From: Hordeum vulgare subsp. vulgare
Lineage: Eukaryota > Streptophyta > Magnoliopsida > Poales > Poaceae
NCBI RefSeq assembly: GCF_904849725.1
Contig: NC_058521.1
Location: 337,946,638 to 338,010,637 of the forward strand
Reading direction: 5' to 3'
DNA: 64,000 bases
Made by a program: the position numbers and the translations under genes. The notes beneath the pieces are model-generated. The model had not been told where the DNA came from. It was given only the letters and a program-made list of their open reading frames with translations, and did not search any database. Shown here one piece after another: positions 58,491-64,000 of this stretch (position 1 is its first letter; the number at the start of each line of letters is the position of its first letter).

Positions 58491-59509
58491 ATGAGTTTCT
58501 TCACGAGGAGTTCCTCGAGAAAGCGTACCTCGGGTGAATCATTGAGCGAGGGCTCGATACGACAAGCTTATATTGAGCCTCTGGCCAATCAAATATTCAT
58601 GGCTGATGCCAAATCATGCCGACGGCGAAGCAAAGAGTTCATGTGGAATGCAAGTATCAAGGAGGAATTTGATCATTTCATGCACAACACCGGCCTCACT
58701 GACTTCCTTGCAACTGAGTGTGTTTAACATTATAACCTTACCCGTACATTCACACATGGATTTTGTTATTTCTCTAGTACTTCAAGATTTTTATTTAGGA
58801 TTTATGACAAAGCCTTTAGCATGAGGCTAGAAGAATTTTCTGTCGCATGCAAGTTCTCACTTTGGGGTTCACTTGATAAACCATCAAAAACTGATTATAA
58901 TTTGTTCCTGGAAAGACTCTATGTTGGAGAAAATAGAGAAGTGGTGCAGGCTAGAATTAAAAGCGTTCAGCTTCACTCTATTTTTTACTTTGCACTATTT
59001 AACGGGAAATGCATAGTAGGGAAACACGATTGCAGTGTGTTACGTGCTCCTGATTTGAGTCTTATTCACACTGCAGTGATTGGTGAACAACATTATAACC
59101 TTGATGCAATTGATGTCCGAAGGTTGCATTCCAACTCTAGAAATGGAGGATTGTATGGAGGATTTATGACCCCCGTATAGCTACACAATTTGGATTTTCA
59201 CCTCAACCTAATGAGCCTATTTTGTTTGATAGATATTTAGATTATGAAGCTATGCGTTCTCATGAGTTTATTGTAAATCATGCTAGGGGATATTAGTATA
59301 ACATAATATTTGAGAAATACACGTCTATGGCTGTTATTTTGCATGCGCATGTCCTATTTGATTTTTAGGCTCGTGAGAGATACTACCTTCTTGAGAATGA
59401 AGTGCGGGAGTAAAATGCTGCAATAGAGGCTGCCCATTTGGCAGAAGGAGCAGCCAGGAATGCCCCAACAAGCTACCATCTCAACCACTTCCCAGACTAC
59501 CAGTGGTGA
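58491..59509 (+). pseudogene. second ORF of the older Athila-like element (broken)
   Basis: Starts MSFFTRSSSRKR. Stops occur after ATECV (about 58725) and TPV (59178), and further breaks follow. It aligns in order with the second ORF at 25407-26429: FNGKCIVGKHDCSVL against FIGRCINGKGAHCHLC, and NGGLYGGFMT against EGDFFGGVYAT. Function unknown. Confidence 0.75.
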
Positions 59510-61570
59510 TTACCAAGTTAGGGAAAATCTTAAGCTTGTGGGAGTACGTATTTCTCACCGACATTAGATTCATGTTCACACACTTCATACAAATTGTTGG
59601 TGTTCATCCTCTTTTACTGTATTTCCATCTTAGCTTTATTTTTCTGCTTTCTTATTGTGTGTTTAAAAAACTTTCGAAAATCCAAAAATATATCTCGCTT
59701 CTGTTCGGTTTTCCTTTCCCGTTCCATTAGTTGTAGAATTAAAAGGAAACCCAAAAATATTTCCTTTTGCTTGTCGGGAGCTTTCCCATGTAAATACTTT
59801 TTATCGTTCTAGTTTTCCCTTAGTTTATTTTGCTTGCTTAAGAAAAATAAAAACTCCAAAAATAATTTAGTGTGTTTCTCTTAAATTATTTTCATTTTGT
59901 TGAGTCATGAAAAGGGAAGACCACGATGAAAATGATGAGTGGCTCTCATATGCTGTGTTGATGATCTAAGGAAGAGCCAATATTACCATGTGTTCCCTTT
60001 TGTTTAAAAACGGCCATTTAGGTTCCAGCTTAGTCGACGACACCAATGCACTTTATTATTATCACATCATTTGATCATGCAAGTGAAAGGCAATAATGAT
60101 GATATTTTATGAAGTGATTTTGGCAAAGGAAATGGTATGAACTCTTCTTGTTTTTCATTTTTGTAAATATGTTGGCTCATTCAATCTTGATTCAGTATAT
60201 CATGAGTGGACATGTTTGTGATCACAATTAGAGACCATAGCTTTTCATGCCATGCTAATAGCTAGGAGTTGATAACGGTTTACCTCGTGTGTCAACATGC
60301 ATTAAAATAATTCTGATGTGATATGGTATTACAGTATTTTCCTCTAATTAATTCGAGTGGTTTGACTTGGACCATGCGCAAACATGTAGTTGATTCAAAA
60401 CCAATGCAACATTTATGATATTTAAATTTAGAGTGTTTATATCCTACTCATGCTTTGTCCAAAGTTGATTATCTTCAATGCATGTTCATGACCGTTGTTG
60501 TTCACTAGCTGGTCGCTTCCCAATATTTTGCTAGCCTCCACCTGTACTAAGCGGGAATGCTGCTTGTGCATCCAATATCCTTAAAACCAAGTTATTCCAC
60601 ATGAGTCCACCATACCTACCTATATTCGGTATTACCATGTCGTTCCAACTAAATTTGCATGTGCCACCTCTAAATATTCAAACAAACATTTGTTTTGTGC
60701 ACTTGTACCTCTCATGGAGCGACGGGGCAATCGGTATCTTCCATGCTAAGGTAGTTACTCTTACAACATGTGTTTATTCACCATCATTGCATGATAGAGG
60801 TTGGTAACAAGGATGCACGGTCCTGCTTAAGCAAAATCAAATTAAAACAAAACTCCCTGGGAAAGTTTATATGCTTGAGCGCACCCGTGTATTTGGCTAG
60901 CCATGGTAGTGCATGGATGGTGGATAGGACTAAAACTTTACAATTCTGGTTGGGAAACACCAATGATAAGTTTAGCATTGAAGATACTAAAAACATTTGT
61001 TGTAACATTGATAGTAAAGAACACCAGTCAAACCTATATTTTCAATCCTGCTTCAAAAACTTAAGCTCTAGCACCACTGCAAATCTATTTACTTTTATGT
61101 TGAGTCATCACCCTCTTACTTACAACACTAGACTGGAGAGCACTATTGTCATTTTTCTGCATTTAGTCAATCCAATGTTGGATATGAGTATGATTAGGAT
61201 CTTTTCTATTCTGAATTATAATATATTGTCACTGCTTGAATCTCAAAGGTGATGTGCATTTATGTTTTGAAGTCTCGGAAACGGCTAGGGAGATACCATG
61301 TCACCATATTATATCATGATTATTTTGACAAATTGTTGGCATGTGAAATATCTTATTATTGCTTAAGTTGGTTATGTATTGCAATGATTGGGTATGATGC
61401 TTAAATTATTATCATGGATGTGTTTTTTATGGTTTATGCTGAAAATCTGAACCCTAGCTAAACATACGTATAACGACAAGAACAAAAGAGTTTGTAAAAG
61501 TTTTCTTTATAACTTTCAGTTTATCAACTGCATTGCTCGAGTACAAGCAAGGAGTTAAGATTGGGGGAGT
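59510..61570 (+). other. 3' non-coding region of the older Athila-like element
   Basis: AAGCTTGTGGGAGTACG lies just after the second ORF (59530), as in the younger copy. The conserved block CATGAGTCCACCATACC is at about 60600. A purine tract (AAGATTGGGGGAG) ends before the 3' LTR. Frames up to 160 codons (60770-61252) show no motif. Confidence 0.55.
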
Positions 61571-62889
61571 TGATACGTCTCCAATGTATCTACTTTTCCA
61601 AACACTTTTGCTTTGGTTTTGACCTCTAATTTGCATGATTTGAATGAAACTCACCCGGACTAACATTGTTTTCAGCACAACTACCATGGTGTTTAACTTC
61701 TCAGAATTGGGTATAACTTTTTTTGGATTATTTCTGGCATTTATAAGGAATTATGGAGCGAAGACCTGCAGGAGAAACGCTCCCAAGAGGCACAAGTCAA
61801 TAGGGCACCCCTAGGTTGCACCCTGATGGCTTGTGGGGCCCATGTGGCTCCTCCGAAACTAATTCCATTCCTATAAAATCACATCTTCACTAAAAAATCA
61901 GAGAGAACTTATCATTGCGTTTCATGAGACGGAGCCACCCCCACCTCCTGTTCTTCCTCCGAAATCCTGATTTGGAGTCATTTTGGGGCTCCGGACAGGG
62001 GGATTCATTATCGTCGTCATCACCAACCCTTCTTCATCAACACCGCCATTGAGTAATGTCTTTGTAGGCTTGCTGGACAGTGGTGGCATTGGATGAGATT
62101 GATCTTGTAATCGAGTTAAGTTTGATAGGTCTTGATCCCTAGTTTCCACTATGTTTTAAGATTGATGTTACTATGATTTACTATGCTTAATGCTTGTCAC
62201 TAGGTCCCGAGTGCCATGATTTCTGATTTGAACCTCTTCTGTTTTCATGAATCTCAGAGTGATTTGGATCCTATGTTGCAAGTTCTAGATACCTATTACA
62301 TGTCTTGATCCGCATACCCAAGGTGACAATAAATGTGATTCTTTCTAGTGATTGTCGTAGTTTGAGGAGATCATGTATTCAACATGTGTTAATGCTTTGT
62401 TACGGTTCTCTATTAAAAGGAGGCCTTAATATCCCTTAGTTTCCAAGAGGACCCAGCTACCACGGGAGGATAGAACAAAGGAGGTCATGCAAGTTCTTAT
62501 CGCAAGCGTCGCCCTAGTTAGTAACTGTTATATGATCAATGTGAGCTAAATCATTATCCATCATCGATCCACATGCTTATGCTTTACATATACCGAATCT
62601 TGCTAAGTTACTACTTTTGCTGCTACCGTCACACTTGGTACTGAATTTCTACTATTACTACCATTACTACTGTTACCAAAATTGCTGCTATCATTTTTAC
62701 TGTTACTACTATCATTTGTTGTGCTACTAAATCTTTGCTGCAGAGAGATATCCCCTGTGCAGTTGAAATTGAAAACTCAACTGTTACGGCCAATAAATAT
62801 TCTTTGGCCCCCCTTTTCTCGAATTAATAAATTAGGGCAAAATACTAACCATGAAGACTGTCGCGATCCCCTATACTTGTGGGTTATCA
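61571..62889 (+). mobile_element. 3' LTR of the older Athila-like element
   Basis: 1319 bp, TGATACGTCTCC to GTGGGTTATCA. Relative to the 5' LTR it lacks about 80 bp near 62505. The hairpin is decayed (GAGGCACAAGTCAA, 61787-61800; GGCTTGTGGGGCCCAT, 61828-61843). Confidence 0.85.
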
Positions 62890-64000
62890 CCTAGTTACTT
62901 GTGTACCAGTGTTACACTTCATATTGAGCGCTCCTAACATTCTTGGGGTTGTTATCGAGACCTCCTTGATTATCGTTTTGGGAGAAAACTCTTCTGGAAA
63001 GGCCAAACATTGGTATTGTATTTGCTCAATATAATAATACTGAACACCTTTATTAATGCGTAGGGAGTTAGTGCTACCCGCCGATTGATTCAACATAATA
63101 CACGAGGGGCCAGTGTTGATGGTGTTTGTGCCAAACGGGCAGACTGCGGGGCCACTATGGGGAAACTTGTCGTTTGGTTTTACTCGTAGTGTGACCCATT
63201 CGATCGTGTCCTGAGAATGAGATACACATGTCCTATCGGGTTTGTCAACACATCGAGCGGCCTTGTTAGATTTGTTTTACCTTTCTCGAATGTCTTGTGC
63301 ACTCAGATTTCGAGGATACCTTGGGCTATCTCGAGGTTGAGTTTTTCCAGAGAAGATTGTGGCTAGTTTGTGATGGATGAGTTGGAGCACCCCTGCAGGG
63401 TTAAATATTTCTCAGAGTCGTGCCCGCAACTATGTGGCAACTTGGAAAATTGTTTAATACCCGGTCATAGAAAGCTTGAAGTAAACTCAACTAAAATAAA
63501 CCAACTGTGTTCGTAACCGTGACCGTATCTTCTTTTGAGGTTTGAACCAAGAAGGGAACATGGTGGGGTTATGTTTGACTCGTAAGTAGGTGTTCAGGAT
63601 CACTTCTTGATCATTACTAGTTCAAGTACGTTTATGCGTAGATCAGTCTTCGTCTTCTTGTACTCGTAGGTTAGGCACCCAAATAACTGCTTAGTGTTTG
63701 TTGCAGTCTCACCACTTAACCGTACCTCACCCATTAAGCTATGCTAGTCTTGATACCCTTGGAAATGAGATTGCTGAATCCATGTGGCTCACAGCTTACT
63801 ACAACAACACTTGCAGGTACAGGTAAAGTGATGCTCTGGCGTGAGCGTGATGCTTGTTTGATTTGGAGTTCTTCTTCTTCGTCTTTGTCGATCATAGGAT
63901 GGGGTCCAGGCCAGCAACCTGACATTAGCAAGGATGGATGTCGCTTTTATCATTTGTTTCCGTCTGTAGTTAGACTCTGCTTTTATGTATGATGATTGCT
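62890..64000 (+). mobile_element. LARD-type LTR remnant (right part), no gene
   Basis: AT-rich sequence continuing the target of the older Athila-like element. The phrasing and composition resemble the tails of the other large LTRs. No credible frame. It runs off the window. Confidence 0.35.

Larger units (their letters stand above)
49481..62889 (+). mobile_element. second complete Athila-like retrotransposon, older, broken by a solo LTR
   Basis: This element has perfect CCTAG target copies (49476-49480 and 62890-62894). Its order matches 20069-30105: LTR, primer site, gag, protease, spacer module, second ORF, 3' non-coding region, LTR. Without the 4133-bp insertion (53104-57236) it is 9.3 kb. 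All coding parts carry stops and frameshifts. No polymerase or integrase is present. Confidence 0.9.

Overview
This is plant nuclear DNA from a large, repeat-rich grass genome. It is most likely a Triticeae species (wheat, Aegilops, barley or rye), because the long-terminal-repeat (LTR) sequences are of types I associate with Triticeae retroelements: Athila/Sabrina/WHAM-like LTRs starting TGATACGTC, a Sirevirus LTR with clustered palindromes, and LTRs of about 4 kb with a GC-rich core. Family names are from memory; no database was searched. I found no convincing ordinary host gene, no tRNA or rRNA and no CRISPR. Nearly every supported feature is a mobile element or a piece of one.

Layout. 1-1725: 3' end of a Sirevirus (Ty1/Copia) lying in the internal 3' part of an Athila-like Gypsy element, whose own 3' LTR is 3677-5181. 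5182-7800: mostly unassigned, with a PIF/Harbinger-type element at 6248-7000. 7801-11990: probable remnant of a ~4 kb LTR of the large-retrotransposon-derivative (LARD) type. 11991-14954: 5' LTR and decayed leader/gag-like region of another Athila-like element. 14955-47309: a hAT DNA transposon (ends tentative) whose transposase gene at 43389-47115 reads as five coding exons with matching phases and no stop. A tower of nested insertions splits its 3' side. A Copia element (15804-42117, TSD TGTAT) contains a TGTCGGTG/CACCGACA LTR element called X here (19208-39437, TSD ACTTC/CCTTC). The LTRs of X in turn hold a 10-kb Athila-like element (20069-30105, TSD GTGTC) and a truncated LARD-type element (33198-38991). 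47310-64000: LARD-type LTR remnant split by a third Athila-like element (49481-62889, TSD CCTAG), which is itself broken by a 4.1-kb solo LTR (53104-57236).

How the parts work together. The two long Athila-like elements encode gag plus an aspartic protease, then a second ORF. Neither shows reverse transcriptase, RNase H or integrase, so they must borrow those enzymes from relatives. In both, the second ORF is preceded by a diverged copy of the LTR promoter segment, including a hairpin shared with every Athila-like LTR here, and by a ~220-nt candidate intron ending just before the ATG. This internal, spliced transcription unit is the most interesting signal in the window. Element X carries what looks like a captured B3 DNA-binding-domain gene, with its own TATA box, antisense to the element. 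The hAT transposase is the only complete multi-exon coding unit.
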